A DNA stretch of 21,237 nt from CAUZSN01 sp963582345 (GCA_963582345.1 CAUZSN010000040.1:1-21237), one strand, 5' to 3'. Positions 1 to 7,387 are shown, counted from the stretch's first letter. Program-made: numbers and translations. The notes: generated by a model not told the origin, from the sequence alone.

Positions 1-342
1 AACGCCATACAGCCGGGATTGGAACTGAAAATTGGAGACGTCAGCGACTGGACGCGAAAGGGACGCCATACGACGAGGCGAGCTGTCTTAATGGAACTCG
101 ACTTCGGTGGTTGGGTGGTCGACACGCCGGGCATTCGCCAAATGGCGCTGTGGGACGTCATTCCAGAAGAGGTGGAAGGATTCTTTGTCGAATTCCGCCC
201 GTTCGTCACACTTTGCAAATTCCCCGACTGCTCGCACACTCATGAAGACCACTGCGGCGTCAAACATGCTGTCGCCCGCGAACTGATTTCTTCAGGTCGA
301 TATGATAGCTATTTGAGAGTCATCCAAAGCGACTCGGCATAA
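1..342 (+). CDS. rsgA: Ribosome small subunit-dependent GTPase A, C-terminal part
   Basis: This is the 3' end of a circularly permuted ribosome-assembly GTPase that acts on the 30S subunit. The frame is open from base 1, so the gene begins upstream of the window and the internal TTG at 19 is not a start. The visible part holds the G3 motif DTPGIRQ, followed by the C-terminal zinc-binding region with the pattern C-x(4)-C-x-H-x-H-x(4)-C (LCKFPDCSHTHEDHC) and the usual end with RYDSYL. Upstream, KGRHTTRR is the typical RsgA switch I region. The GTPase G1 motif and the OB-fold lie outside the window. The TAA stop is at 340-342. Family assignment is secure; only the end of the gene is seen. Confidence 0.95.
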   Translation, partial: NAIQPGLELKIGDVSDWTRKGRHTTRRAVLMELDFGGWVVDTPGIRQMALWDVIPEEVEGFFVEFRPFVTLCKFPDCSHTHEDHCGVKHAVARELISSGRYDSYLRVIQSDSA

Positions 343-396
343 TCAATGCGAGTCTGCTTGAGCCTAAGCTGAGGAAGTTGGTCTCTACTCTCCTGG

Positions 397-666
397 ATGG
401 CTCAGATCATGAGTCTTGAAATAGTCCAACTTGTGATGAGTGTCGAGTACGATTTTGAAATTGCGCGACTTGGCAACTGCGCCACCTACGAAGACTTAGT
501 TGACCTAGTTACCGAAGCGTTACATGACGCTCAACCAAATTGTGATGATGTTGAGGGAACCGTTAATGCGTATTTTCGTAGAAGATTCATGAACGAATAT
601 GGAATCTCGTCCGAAGGTATCACACTGGATACTGAATTGCACGGCTCAGATTTGTGCCTTGGATGA
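397..666 (+). CDS. Small acyl-carrier-protein-like protein, possibly permuted
   Basis: An 89-residue acidic protein. An alternative start at 409 would give 85 residues beginning MSLEIVQ. Residues 6-22 (SLEIVQLVMSVEYDFEI) match helix II of acyl carrier proteins (canonical SLDTVELVMALEEEF), with Ser6 at the phosphopantetheine-serine position. Residues about 28-41 (ATYEDLVDLVTEAL) resemble ACP helix IV. The segment that normally precedes the serine (helix I and the loop ending in DL) is absent from the N terminus. An in-frame TGA at 370-372 blocks any extension. A similar segment appears at the C terminus instead (FRRRFMNEYGISSEGITLDTEL, residues about 60-81). Asp before Ser in the DSL motif is replaced by Met, so modification by a phosphopantetheinyl transferase is uncertain. 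A GAGGAAG at 371 is too far away to be a good ribosome site. It sits 54 bp after rsgA. Function unknown. Confidence 0.6.
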   Translation: MAQIMSLEIVQLVMSVEYDFEIARLGNCATYEDLVDLVTEALHDAQPNCDDVEGTVNAYFRRRFMNEYGISSEGITLDTELHGSDLCLG

Positions 667-902
667 AGATGCCCTGCTGCTGGGACCATCGGAATCGCCA
701 TCGACCTCTTGCAACATGAGCTCAGGCAATCGAATCAGCTGTCGCTAAAACGACATGGAGCAAGGCAAACGAGCAAAAGAGATGTTTTGGAAAAAACTCC
801 AAGTGCTCGTAAAGTAGCGTTCGCCCTTATTGCTGAGTTCCACCTACGCCACCAGGTACTTGTAGAGATCCCGATCTGAACAATGCCAGCTGGATCCTCG
901 AT

Positions 903-1994
903 TTATCGCAGCTTTGGAACTTCCATCAATGTCGGCTTAGGATCGAAGAGGAACGTTTTCATTGGTGGCGCAGTCGCAGTCCGACCAGGAATTGTAATGA
1001 CTTCGCCCACGAGGACTTCTTGTCCCGTCCCGGCATTGCGCTTCATTTTGGCGCTAAACAGATTCTTCAGGTTCGCGATTTGCGGATCGTGCGGCGAGTC
1101 AAAAGAACCAACTGTCACGAGCGAACGATAACGTCCGTGATAGACGTACGCGTCGAATTGGCTACCCCGTAACGCTGGCAGGAACTCGCGCCTTACACGT
1201 CGTGCGGTTGCTTTGCTACGTAAAAGGGCAACCAATTGTCGAGCGTTCTCTCCTGCTTGGTCCAGCGTCCGTCCCACCTTGAAGTGTCGCGATGCTTCCT
1301 CAATTCTTCGAGTCCCAATCTTGGTTTGTGCTTTGCCAAAAAACGTAGCGACGACGAGCGTGTACCGCCCTTCATTTTCCAACAACGAGAATTCCGAACC
1401 CGAATTCAGTTTCAATAACAGTGGATCTCGTTTCCTACTTTGCACTTCTTCAGGACTCAATTGCGGATTGATTGTCAAGAACGCACCGCTTAACGGACCC
1501 GGACGCCCCGGTGTTCGCCGATAGATTCCGCTCTTTTGCCATGACTTTGGATGGACCGTCTTGATATAGGCAAGCGTCTGCTGAGCCTTTCTGTCCTGAA
1601 CACTAGAATAATTGCCTGCAATGACGCATATTCTGCCTTGCTGAGCTATGTATTGGATGCGCCGAAGGCGACCACGCGGATCCTGAGTGTTCACTTTATC
1701 GACGATCTCCTCTTGCGAGTACGTGTATGCTGGAATGCCTTTCTTTCGCAATTCGTACACCAATTGGCCCGCAGCTTCTTCGGGAGACGGGCCTTCCGTT
1801 TTTCGTTCCGGGGACGGCTCGGCCAGACTGGCGACCATGATCATCCAGGGGCCATGTTGCTTCGATATACGATATCTCCTCCCCTTCGTAGCATCGATTC
1901 TTGCCTGAGATGTGCTAGGAATCAGTAAAGGAAACAACAAGACCATATTCAGAAATAGCACAAACAGAGGCATAGATCGCACGACAGACTCCAT
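903..1994 (-). CDS. Secreted protein with two SPOR-like modules
   Basis: A 363-residue protein that starts with a hydrophobic segment (residues about 8-24, then STSQA), read as a signal peptide; an in-frame Met at residue 8 (1973) is an alternative start. The mature part shows two similar modules. Module 1 (about 49-148) has WMIMVASL, then an AAGQLVYELRKKG helix, then RICVIAGNYSS and a second helix. Module 2 (about 209-313) has YTLVVATFFG, then NARQLVALLRSK, then FDAYVYHGRYRSLVTVGSF and a second helix. This beta-alpha-beta-alpha order with Gly-Tyr/Arg-Tyr strands is like SPOR domains, which bind denuded peptidoglycan. The central link (150-205) is proline and arginine rich. I know no named function. 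It lies 205 bp downstream of rph and may have its own promoter. An envelope role is inference. Confidence 0.75.
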   Translation of the reverse strand: MESVVRSMPLFVLFLNMVLLFPLLIPSTSQARIDATKGRRYRISKQHGPWMIMVASLAEPSPERKTEGPSPEEAAGQLVYELRKKGIPAYTYSQEEIVDKVNTQDPRGRLRRIQYIAQQGRICVIAGNYSSVQDRKAQQTLAYIKTVHPKSWQKSGIYRRTPGRPGPLSGAFLTINPQLSPEEVQSRKRDPLLLKLNSGSEFSLLENEGRYTLVVATFFGKAQTKIGTRRIEEASRHFKVGRTLDQAGENARQLVALLRSKATARRVRREFLPALRGSQFDAYVYHGRYRSLVTVGSFDSPHDPQIANLKNLFSAKMKRNAGTGQEVLVGEVITIPGRTATAPPMKTFLFDPKPTLMEVPKLR

Positions 1995-2030
1995 TCTGAT
2001 GTTACGAAACTGGTCGAAGATGGACGGCTA

Positions 2031-2052
2031 TAAACGACGAGCAAACGTCGCC
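2031..2052 (-). other. Short stem-loop between rph and the SPOR-like gene
   Basis: Read on the minus strand this is GGCGACG, a six-base loop TTTGCT, then CGTCGTT: a five-pair core extended by two G-U pairs, followed by TATAG. It lies about 150 bases after the rph stop and 40-60 bases before the start of the SPOR-like gene. It could be a weak terminator for the arginine/rph transcript or a 5' leader hairpin. There is no clear U tract. Confidence 0.3.
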
Positions 2053-2199
2053 TTTCGTCCAAGATGACGCGACTGATGCACTTTGACTTTTTTCGATCTC
2101 ATCCATCCCGACATGCCAGCTTGAGAACCTTGAGAGTAACGCGAGACAAGGGGGCGAAATATTAGCAAGTTGGCCAAGTTCAGTCCAGGCGGAGCTTCG

Positions 2200-2931
2200 T
2201 CAGTCTAAAGGCCATTCGTCTCCCAACGCATTGCGCTGCATTTGCGTTAGTTGCGCGATACCGAATTCCGCCAGGACCAGTTGTTCATCCAACAACTGAC
2301 GGTCGAACGTCTGGCCCTCAGCCGTCCCCTGAACTTCGACGAATTCGTCGTTGCCGGTCATGACGACATTCATGTCGACTTCGGCTTGATAGTCCTCAGC
2401 ATAGTCCAAATCGAGGATGACTCGGCCATCGATGATTCCCACACTGACCGCCGCGACGTTGCTTTTGAAAATCGATTGGCTGGCAGGCAGTTCAATTTCG
2501 ATCGCAGCCACCGCGTCGACTAAGGCGATAAATCCGCCGGTGATGCCCAGTGTACGAGTTCCGCCATCTGCCTCCAACACGTCGCAGTCCACTGTGATGG
2601 TGCGTGGACCCAAAGCAGCCAGATCGATGACTGCTCGAAAGCTGCGTCCGATCAGCCGCTGAATTTCGCTGGACCGTCCGTCAATGCGTCCGCGCTCGCG
2701 CCGTTTGCGAGGCGTCGTACTTGCTGGCAACATGCTGTATTCGGCAGTCACCCAACCGGTCAAAGCCTCTTCGTCCGTCTTCCAGGCCGGCACCACTTCG
2801 TCAATACTAGCGGTGCACAGCAAAGTTGTTCGTCCCGCCTTGATATACACGCTGCCAGCTGTCCCGGTCGTAAAGTGACGTCGAATCTCGATGGTCCGCA
2901 GCTCATTCGGCCGACGATTGTTGTGTCGCAT
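2200..2931 (-). CDS. rph: Ribonuclease PH
   Basis: RNase PH is a phosphorolytic 3'-to-5' exoribonuclease that trims tRNA 3' ends, working as a hexamer. The protein begins MRHNNRRPNELR, the usual RNase PH start with the RPxxLR motif. The open frame continues upstream to 3063 through argF coding sequence, so the ATG at 2929-2931 is the better start and gives 243 residues, the normal length. Visible signatures are GWVTAEYSMLPAST, the RGRIDGRSSEIQRLIGRSFRA block, CDVLEADGGTRTLGITGG (phosphate and RNA binding) and EVQGTAEG. AGAGGAG about 12 bases upstream may serve as the ribosome site. The gap to argF is 43 bp, so it is probably the last gene of the arginine transcript. Nothing seems broken. Confidence 0.95.
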   Translation of the reverse strand: MRHNNRRPNELRTIEIRRHFTTGTAGSVYIKAGRTTLLCTASIDEVVPAWKTDEEALTGWVTAEYSMLPASTTPRKRRERGRIDGRSSEIQRLIGRSFRAVIDLAALGPRTITVDCDVLEADGGTRTLGITGGFIALVDAVAAIEIELPASQSIFKSNVAAVSVGIIDGRVILDLDYAEDYQAEVDMNVVMTGNDEFVEVQGTAEGQTFDRQLLDEQLVLAEFGIAQLTQMQRNALGDEWPLD

Positions 2932-2974
2932 CACCGGAATTGGCTCCTCTACAATATCACTGAACTCTCGACAC

Positions 2975-3892
2975 TCAACTCTGTTCCAACAACCAAACCA
3001 GCAGTCCTTTTGCCAAATGCAGCCGGTTTTCCGCCTGTTGAAACACAATACTTTGCGCGCCATCGATCACGTCATCAGTCACTTCCATGCCGCGCCGCGC
3101 CGGAAGATCGTGCATGAATCGACAGCCGACGGGGGCTTGGGCCATCAGCGAAGTGTTAACCTGATACGATGCAAAGACTTTTTTTCGTTGTGTCGCTTCC
3201 GATTCTTGACCCATACTGGCCCACACGTCGGTGTAGACGATATCTGCCTGCTTAACGGCTTCGATTGGATCTGTGATATGAGTAACTTCGGCCGTCGGAA
3301 TGTGCTGCTTCAAGTCAGACAAAAATTCTTCGTCCAGTTCGTAGCCCGGCGGCGACGCAACCGTAAAAGACAACCGAAACAGCGATGCCGCAGCAGCCAG
3401 CGAACGAGCGACATTGTTCCCATCGCCGATGAAAACGATCCGCTGCCCGTTTAGGTCCCCGAAGACTTCCCTAATCGTCAGCAGATCGGTCAACGCTTGG
3501 CAGGGATGTGAATCATCGGACAACCCATTAATGACTGGACATTTTGAGTGTCGTGAGAATTCTCTAATCCGTTCCTGTGAAAATGTTCGCATCACGATCA
3601 CATCGGAATAGCTGCTCAACACGCGAGCGATGTCGCTCAACTTTTCGCGGCCGTTTAGTCCGACGTCTTTGTCCGTGAGGAAGATACCGTCGCCACCCAA
3701 TTGAATCATGGCTACTTCAAAGCTGTTTCTGGTTCGCAGCGATGGTTTCTCGAAAATTTGTGTCAGAACACAACCTTGCAACAAAGGCGGCCGGTTTTTT
3801 TGCTTCAGTTTCGACTTTAATTCTGTCGACACATTCAGAATTTCCTCGATATCGCCAACTGTTAAATCGAACAGGCATATCAGGTGCTTCAT
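2975..3892 (-). CDS. argF: Ornithine carbamoyltransferase
   Basis: Catalyses ornithine plus carbamoyl phosphate to citrulline, in arginine synthesis. It has 305 residues, the normal length. The carbamoyl-phosphate site is SLRTR (51-55) with HPCQ (129-132). The ornithine-specific loop DVWASMG is at 222-228, which argues for OTC over aspartate or acetylornithine carbamoyltransferase. The C-terminal HCLP motif reads HDLP (261-264): the cysteine that contacts the ornithine side in classical OTCs is aspartate here, followed by ARRGMEV. Start ATG at 3890-3892 is supported by GGGAG seven bases upstream. A strong dyad lies just before that site (see 3907-3929). It follows argD by 121 bp and precedes rph by 43 bp. 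Family call is firm; the effect of the Asp is unknown. Confidence 0.94.
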   Translation of the reverse strand: MKHLICLFDLTVGDIEEILNVSTELKSKLKQKNRPPLLQGCVLTQIFEKPSLRTRNSFEVAMIQLGGDGIFLTDKDVGLNGREKLSDIARVLSSYSDVIVMRTFSQERIREFSRHSKCPVINGLSDDSHPCQALTDLLTIREVFGDLNGQRIVFIGDGNNVARSLAAAASLFRLSFTVASPPGYELDEEFLSDLKQHIPTAEVTHITDPIEAVKQADIVYTDVWASMGQESEATQRKKVFASYQVNTSLMAQAPVGCRFMHDLPARRGMEVTDDVIDGAQSIVFQQAENRLHLAKGLLVWLLEQS

Positions 3893-3906
3893 GGGACATC
3901 TCCCGA

Positions 3907-3929
3907 ACTGACTAACCCGGGTTGTCAGT
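3907..3929 (-). promoter_or_regulatory. Inverted repeat abutting the argF ribosome binding site
   Basis: On the minus strand the arms are ACTGACAACCC and GGGTTAGTCAGT. They are perfectly complementary over 11 pairs except for one unpaired base, with no spacer at the centre. It ends two bases before the argF Shine-Dalgarno GGGAG. The Shine-Dalgarno itself lies in GGGAGATGTCCC, which can fold as a four-pair hairpin just before ATG. The dyad could be a DNA operator, an RNA hairpin or a processing site between argD and argF. The dyad is seen directly; its role is inference. Confidence 0.5.
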
Positions 3930-4013
3930 CCTGGTCACTCCTTCGTCATTCAATATTCGTTATTTCTACTAAGATGATCATTGCCAACCCACCCAATAGG
4001 ATACTCACTTTGT

Positions 4014-5219
4014 TTAGTTTTCTTGAGCCATTTCTCTGAGAACGTCACCGATGACTGCACAGCCTTTGTCAACTTGCTCCGACGTCACATTCAATGCCGG
4101 CAACATTCGCAGCACCGTGTCGTGCGTGGCGTTGACCAACACACCCCGCTCCATGCACTTGCCGACAACTGGAGTCGCAGGAATGTTCAAGTCAACGCCA
4201 ATCATCATACCACGGATTCGAAGTTCCGAGATAATGGACAACTCGCCTTTCAGTTTCTCGAAATGTGAACGGAAACGATTCGACATTTTCTGACAGTTTT
4301 GCAGTAGACTTTCGTCCTCGATCATTTTTATCACCGCGACCCCGGCGGCCATAGTCAGCGGATTGCCACCGAATGTAGTGGCGTGCATTCCGGGTCGCAG
4401 GCTAGGTGCGATCTCTTTTTTTGCGATAATGACACCGCACGCTACTCCGCCAGCCACTCCTTTGGCCATCGTCAGAATATCGGGCTGTACGTCCCACTGC
4501 TGATAACCAAACCAGGTGCCAGTACGCCCCATGCCCGTTTGCACTTCGTCGAATATCAAAAGACAATTGTTGTCGTCTGCCATTTGTCGCAATGCCGCCA
4601 GATACGCATCGTCAGGAATGTTGACACCTCCTTCACCTTGAATCGGCTCGACTAAAATCGCACATGTTTCATCGTCAACCAGTTCGGCGACTGCACCTAG
4701 ATCGTTAAAAGGTGCGTAGCGAAAACCGGCCATCATTGGGCCCAATCCTTCGTGATACTTAGGCTGAGCAGTGGCAGTGGTCGCGGCCAACGTTCGGCCA
4801 TGAAATCCGTTTTCGAAAGTGATGATTTTATGCCGGCCTTTCGGACTGTGCAGCCGAGCCAACTTGATCGCTCCTTCAACCGACTCGGCGCCGCTGTTGC
4901 AGAAGAATGCTTGTCCAAAACTGCGACTGCACAATAGTTCGGCAAATAGTCCCTGCGATTCAGCATACCACGTATTGGGTACGTGAATCAGTTTTTCCGC
5001 TTGGTCCTGAATGGCTTTCACGACCGGCGGCGGGCAGTGGCCCAACAGATTACAACCCCATCCGGGGAAAAGATCGAGGTACCGATTGCCTTCAGCGTCC
5101 CAGATGTATGAGCCTTCGCCACACACCAGGCTTATGGGATAACGTCCATAGTTCGGGATAACGTAATGGTTGAATTGTTCGATGGTCTGTTCGCTGCTGC
5201 GAGTTGCTGCGCTGTGCAC
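4014..5219 (-). CDS. argD: Acetylornithine aminotransferase
   Basis: A PLP-dependent class III aminotransferase making N-acetylornithine from N-acetylglutamate semialdehyde with glutamate as amino donor. It has 401 residues. Visible motifs: DLFPGWGCNLLGH near residue 50, FFCNSGAESVEGAIKLAR (phosphate-binding region, about 105-122), FENGFHGRT (136-143), EPIQGEGG (191-198), FDEVQTGMGRTG (223-234) and the cofactor lysine in TMAKGVAGG (Lys253), then HATTFGGNPL. The start codon is GTG at 5217-5219, with GAGAGG eight bases upstream. It lies between argB and argF. This supports ArgD over other subfamily members such as ornithine, succinylornithine or GABA aminotransferases, which cannot be separated by sequence reading alone. 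Confidence 0.92.
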   Translation of the reverse strand: MHSAATRSSEQTIEQFNHYVIPNYGRYPISLVCGEGSYIWDAEGNRYLDLFPGWGCNLLGHCPPPVVKAIQDQAEKLIHVPNTWYAESQGLFAELLCSRSFGQAFFCNSGAESVEGAIKLARLHSPKGRHKIITFENGFHGRTLAATTATAQPKYHEGLGPMMAGFRYAPFNDLGAVAELVDDETCAILVEPIQGEGGVNIPDDAYLAALRQMADDNNCLLIFDEVQTGMGRTGTWFGYQQWDVQPDILTMAKGVAGGVACGVIIAKKEIAPSLRPGMHATTFGGNPLTMAAGVAVIKMIEDESLLQNCQKMSNRFRSHFEKLKGELSIISELRIRGMMIGVDLNIPATPVVGKCMERGVLVNATHDTVLRMLPALNVTSEQVDKGCAVIGDVLREMAQEN

Positions 5220-5227
5220 GGTTGGGA

Positions 5228-5355
5228 CCTCTCAATTGTTGCCTGCGTGGTGCAATATAAAAGTTAAGAAAAAGACGACACAAGAGACTTCGCCTCGATT
5301 CACGAAAATGTCAACGGCAACAGGCCATGTGACCGTTTCGGATTCAGGCAACAAT
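5228..5355 (-). promoter_or_regulatory. argB-argD junction with competing complementary segments
   Basis: On the minus strand the last codons of argB contain ATTGTTGCCT (5346-5355). The perfect complement AGGCAACAAT lies at 5235-5244, directly before the argD ribosome site GAGAGG (5228-5233). A second TGTTGCC at 5316-5322 could pair with the same AGGCAACA segment, so two pairings are mutually exclusive. A TATATT at 5254-5259, with a weak -35 candidate TTGTGT at 5278-5283 (18 bases apart), could be an internal argD promoter. All of this is pattern reading only. Confidence 0.3.
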
Positions 5356-6219
5356 CTCTGTCCCAACTCCTTTGTCCGAATAGATCTCCAACAGAACCGA
5401 ATGCGGCATACGTCCGTCAACGATGTGGACCTTGCAAACGCCGGCCTGAAGTGCATCCAGGGCCGCATCGACTTTCGGAACCATGCCCTCATCGATTGCG
5501 CCGGCGGCGATTAGCTTGCGACATCGTGCGGCTTCCAAGTGTGACTGTAGCGTGCTCGGATCGTCCTTGTCCAAAAAAATTCCGGGCACGTCGCTGTAGA
5601 AAACGAGCTTCTCAGCCGCCAACATCCGGGCAACGGCCGCCGCCGCCGTGTCGGCATTCACGTTGAGCGGTTGATTGTGAGCATCTAAAGCAATTGATGG
5701 CAGAACGGGGATTGTGCCAGACGCGCTGGTTCTCTCCAGCAGTTCGCGATTCAAGGCGACAACCTCTCCCACATAGCCTAAATCGATCGACTCGCGGTCC
5801 TCGCCGATGAAGGTTAGCCGTCTACCGACAAGACAATTCTCGCTCAGGTAACTCAGTCCGACGGCCCGGCCGCCCTGGTTCTGAATTTCGGCCACGATCG
5901 ACTGGCAGATGTCTTTGGCCAACACACGCAACACGATATTCAACGTCTGTTGGTCCGTGAATCGACGGCCAGCGACAAACCGTGGCTCAATTCCGGCTTC
6001 GTTCATCGCCTGGCTGATCGCCTTGCCACCTCCGTGGACGATAACCGGCTTCACACCGACCGATTCCATAAAAATCACATCGGTCAAAAAACTACGAACC
6101 GAATCAGCGTTCTCCAGCGCACTGCCGCCCAACTTGATCACTACGTAGTGGCCCCGAAACCGTCGAATCCAGCCCAGGGCTTCGATCAAAACACCGGCCT
6201 TTCGGATGGCCTCGTCCAC
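5344..6219 (-). CDS. argB: Acetylglutamate kinase
   Basis: Phosphorylates N-acetylglutamate, the second step of arginine synthesis. It is an amino acid kinase family protein of 291 residues. The nucleotide-binding KLGGSA is at 29-34 and the substrate glycine loop VHGGGKAIS at 61-69. Further on are the GRRFTD segment, NVNADTAAAAVARML and FYSDVPGIF. The C terminus has GMVPKVDAAL, VHIVDGRMPHSVLLEIYSDKGVGTEIV, the usual end of the family. The start is GTG at 6217-6219, supported by AGGAG eight bases upstream; a strong promoter lies 36-63 bases before it. The N-terminal helix before KLGGSA (about 25 residues) is of the kind found in arginine-feedback-inhibited hexameric ArgB, so feedback control is plausible but not shown. 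First gene of the argB-argD-argF-rph run. Confidence 0.95.
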   Translation of the reverse strand: MDEAIRKAGVLIEALGWIRRFRGHYVVIKLGGSALENADSVRSFLTDVIFMESVGVKPVIVHGGGKAISQAMNEAGIEPRFVAGRRFTDQQTLNIVLRVLAKDICQSIVAEIQNQGGRAVGLSYLSENCLVGRRLTFIGEDRESIDLGYVGEVVALNRELLERTSASGTIPVLPSIALDAHNQPLNVNADTAAAAVARMLAAEKLVFYSDVPGIFLDKDDPSTLQSHLEAARCRKLIAAGAIDEGMVPKVDAALDALQAGVCKVHIVDGRMPHSVLLEIYSDKGVGTEIVA

Positions 6220-6545
6220 TTTCGACTCTCCTGCCGGAAAGGGGAAAACCTATGATTGTAGAGGCTTCAACAGCACTGTCAATTCTCGGCTGTGTAGCCA
6301 AACTGCTGATTCTTTACTCTGGATGAGGATGATGAATTCGCCGCTTGGCGCCGATCATTCAAATTCTGAAGCCATAAATCCGGCCCAATTACCCGTGCGA
6401 TTGGCACGGTCCAACTGTGTGGAGTCGACGGCATCAACATGCACTCCCCGAAAGTTTGGAGCCAAGTGAACTGCAATTCGTCAAGTCATGAATCGTTCGC
6501 GTCAAACCAGATTCCTTGTGGCCCGAGACACCACATTTCCCCGAT
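6220..6545. other. Divergent intergenic region, argB / unknown protein
   Basis: A gene-poor stretch between two divergent genes. Apart from the argB promoter and ribosome site I see no RNA gene or repeat. Short open frames here (for example 6279-6476 minus and 6206-6469 plus) have no recognisable protein character. A small CGCC-GCTT-GGCG hairpin lies near 6340-6351. No convincing promoter was found for the plus-strand gene that follows. Confidence 0.4.
6255..6282 (-). promoter_or_regulatory. Sigma-70 type promoter of the argB operon
   Basis: On the minus strand TTGACA (6277-6282) is followed by a 16-base spacer and TACAAT (6255-6260): six of six and five of six matches to the consensus. Transcription would begin near 6248, about 29 bases before the argB GTG and upstream of its AGGAG site. 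It is the best promoter match in the window and drives the arginine cluster. Confidence 0.65.
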
Positions 6546-7091
6546 ATGAATGAGGATCAGAGAAACACTTCACGAGCAAGACAACTCGGAGTTTACAACG
6601 TGACCCATTCGCATATACCGATTAAACATTTACTGAAGCAAATGAAGATTTATAGTTACAAACGAATCAACCGAGATCTTCGACCGGACTGGGTCACGAA
6701 TGTGATTAATGACGTTGCTGAGTTATTCGAGCCGCTGGCCGGCCTGGGTCGGGTTGGATTTGATTGCCAGTTGTCCGACGACGGCTGGGTCGTCGGCTTA
6801 TACTTGGGCTCCACCGAAACTATCGGCGGCAAAGAGGACGGAATCGTCAGGCACACGAACTACGAAATTGACTTGCAACAATTGATCATCCGTTTCGACC
6901 GACTTGACGAGTTCTGTTTCGGCGCGTTTCCCTCTCCGGTCGGTCACGAGTGTCATCAGGCACGCTCGTTTGTGACTCTTGCCGGAACGATTGGCGAGGA
7001 AACATTGCGTTTGCAAATTTTCTCCACCCCCCCCAACGACGCAGGCCCAGGCCTGCGACAACTTCCAGACGGCCGCTGTGAACCCGTTTGA
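6546..7091 (+). CDS. Conserved-looking protein of unknown function
   Basis: I do not recognise a named family. Three starts are possible in frame: TTG at 6516, ATG at 6546 (181 residues, used here) and ATG at 6642 (beginning MKIYSYKRINRDLRPDW). The region after 6642 looks most protein-like. None has a clear ribosome site. The product is soluble, with no signal peptide or membrane segment. It has alternating strands and helices: WVTNVINDVAELFEPLAGL helix, VGFDCQLSDDGWVVGLYLGS strand pair, YEIDLQQLIIRFDRLDEFCF, then ARSFVTLAGTIGEETLRLQI, and a C-terminal PGLRQLPDGRCEPV. A run of eight C at 7027-7034 encodes Thr-Pro-Pro near the end. It stands alone between argB (divergent) and hisF. Possibly a lineage-specific planctomycete protein (inference). 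Confidence 0.65.
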   Translation: MNEDQRNTSRARQLGVYNVTHSHIPIKHLLKQMKIYSYKRINRDLRPDWVTNVINDVAELFEPLAGLGRVGFDCQLSDDGWVVGLYLGSTETIGGKEDGIVRHTNYEIDLQQLIIRFDRLDEFCFGAFPSPVGHECHQARSFVTLAGTIGEETLRLQIFSTPPNDAGPGLRQLPDGRCEPV

Positions 7092-7387
7092 TCCATGATT
7101 TCGAGAGGAGAAGTAGTTGGCTACGTGTGTCTGGTGACGGCACCAACGAAAATCCCCTTCCACGACATCCGCGTAAACGTACACTAGCCGTTGCGAGCAA
7201 CAGAAACACGAAAGGTGATGATTGACACTCGGCAAGCGAAATGTCGGACAGTTCAAACTAGAACGCCTCCCAGACTCACTTTGAACGTCGTTGACTGTGA
7301 TTCATCCACGATTTAAATTGGTATTTGAAATAGTCTGATTCTTGCACGATCAGCGGTTCAACCTGACTTTCGAAATGGAAAGCCGGT
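7092..7387. other. Intergenic region before hisF
   Basis: About 300 bases between the unknown protein and hisF. It holds a probable hisF promoter (7291-7319) and nothing else that I can support: no tRNA-like arms, no repeat, no credible small reading frame. A second TTGACA at 7226-7231 has no matching -10. Confidence 0.45.
7291..7319 (+). promoter_or_regulatory. Probable hisF promoter
   Basis: TTGACT (7291-7296), a 17-base spacer, then TAAATT (7314-7319): five of six and four of six consensus matches at ideal spacing. It would give a leader of about 60 bases before the hisF ATG at 7388. Confidence 0.45.

Noticed and set aside
667..877. Frame that stays open for about 70 codons after the stop of the ACP-like gene
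   Set aside because: It has no good start or ribosome site, and its translation does not continue the carrier-domain pattern, so a broken longer gene is not supported.
1551..1928. 125-codon plus-strand frame inside the SPOR-like gene
   Set aside because: Antisense to a frame with signal peptide and two repeated modules; its translation has no coherent character.
2891..3454. 187-codon plus-strand frame over rph and argF
   Set aside because: Crosses two firmly identified minus-strand genes; Arg/His-rich nonsense translation.
6798..7256. 152-codon minus-strand frame over the unknown protein
   Set aside because: The plus-strand frame has more natural composition and secondary-structure pattern; the minus frame is rich in Cys, Arg and Gly and ends in the intergenic region.
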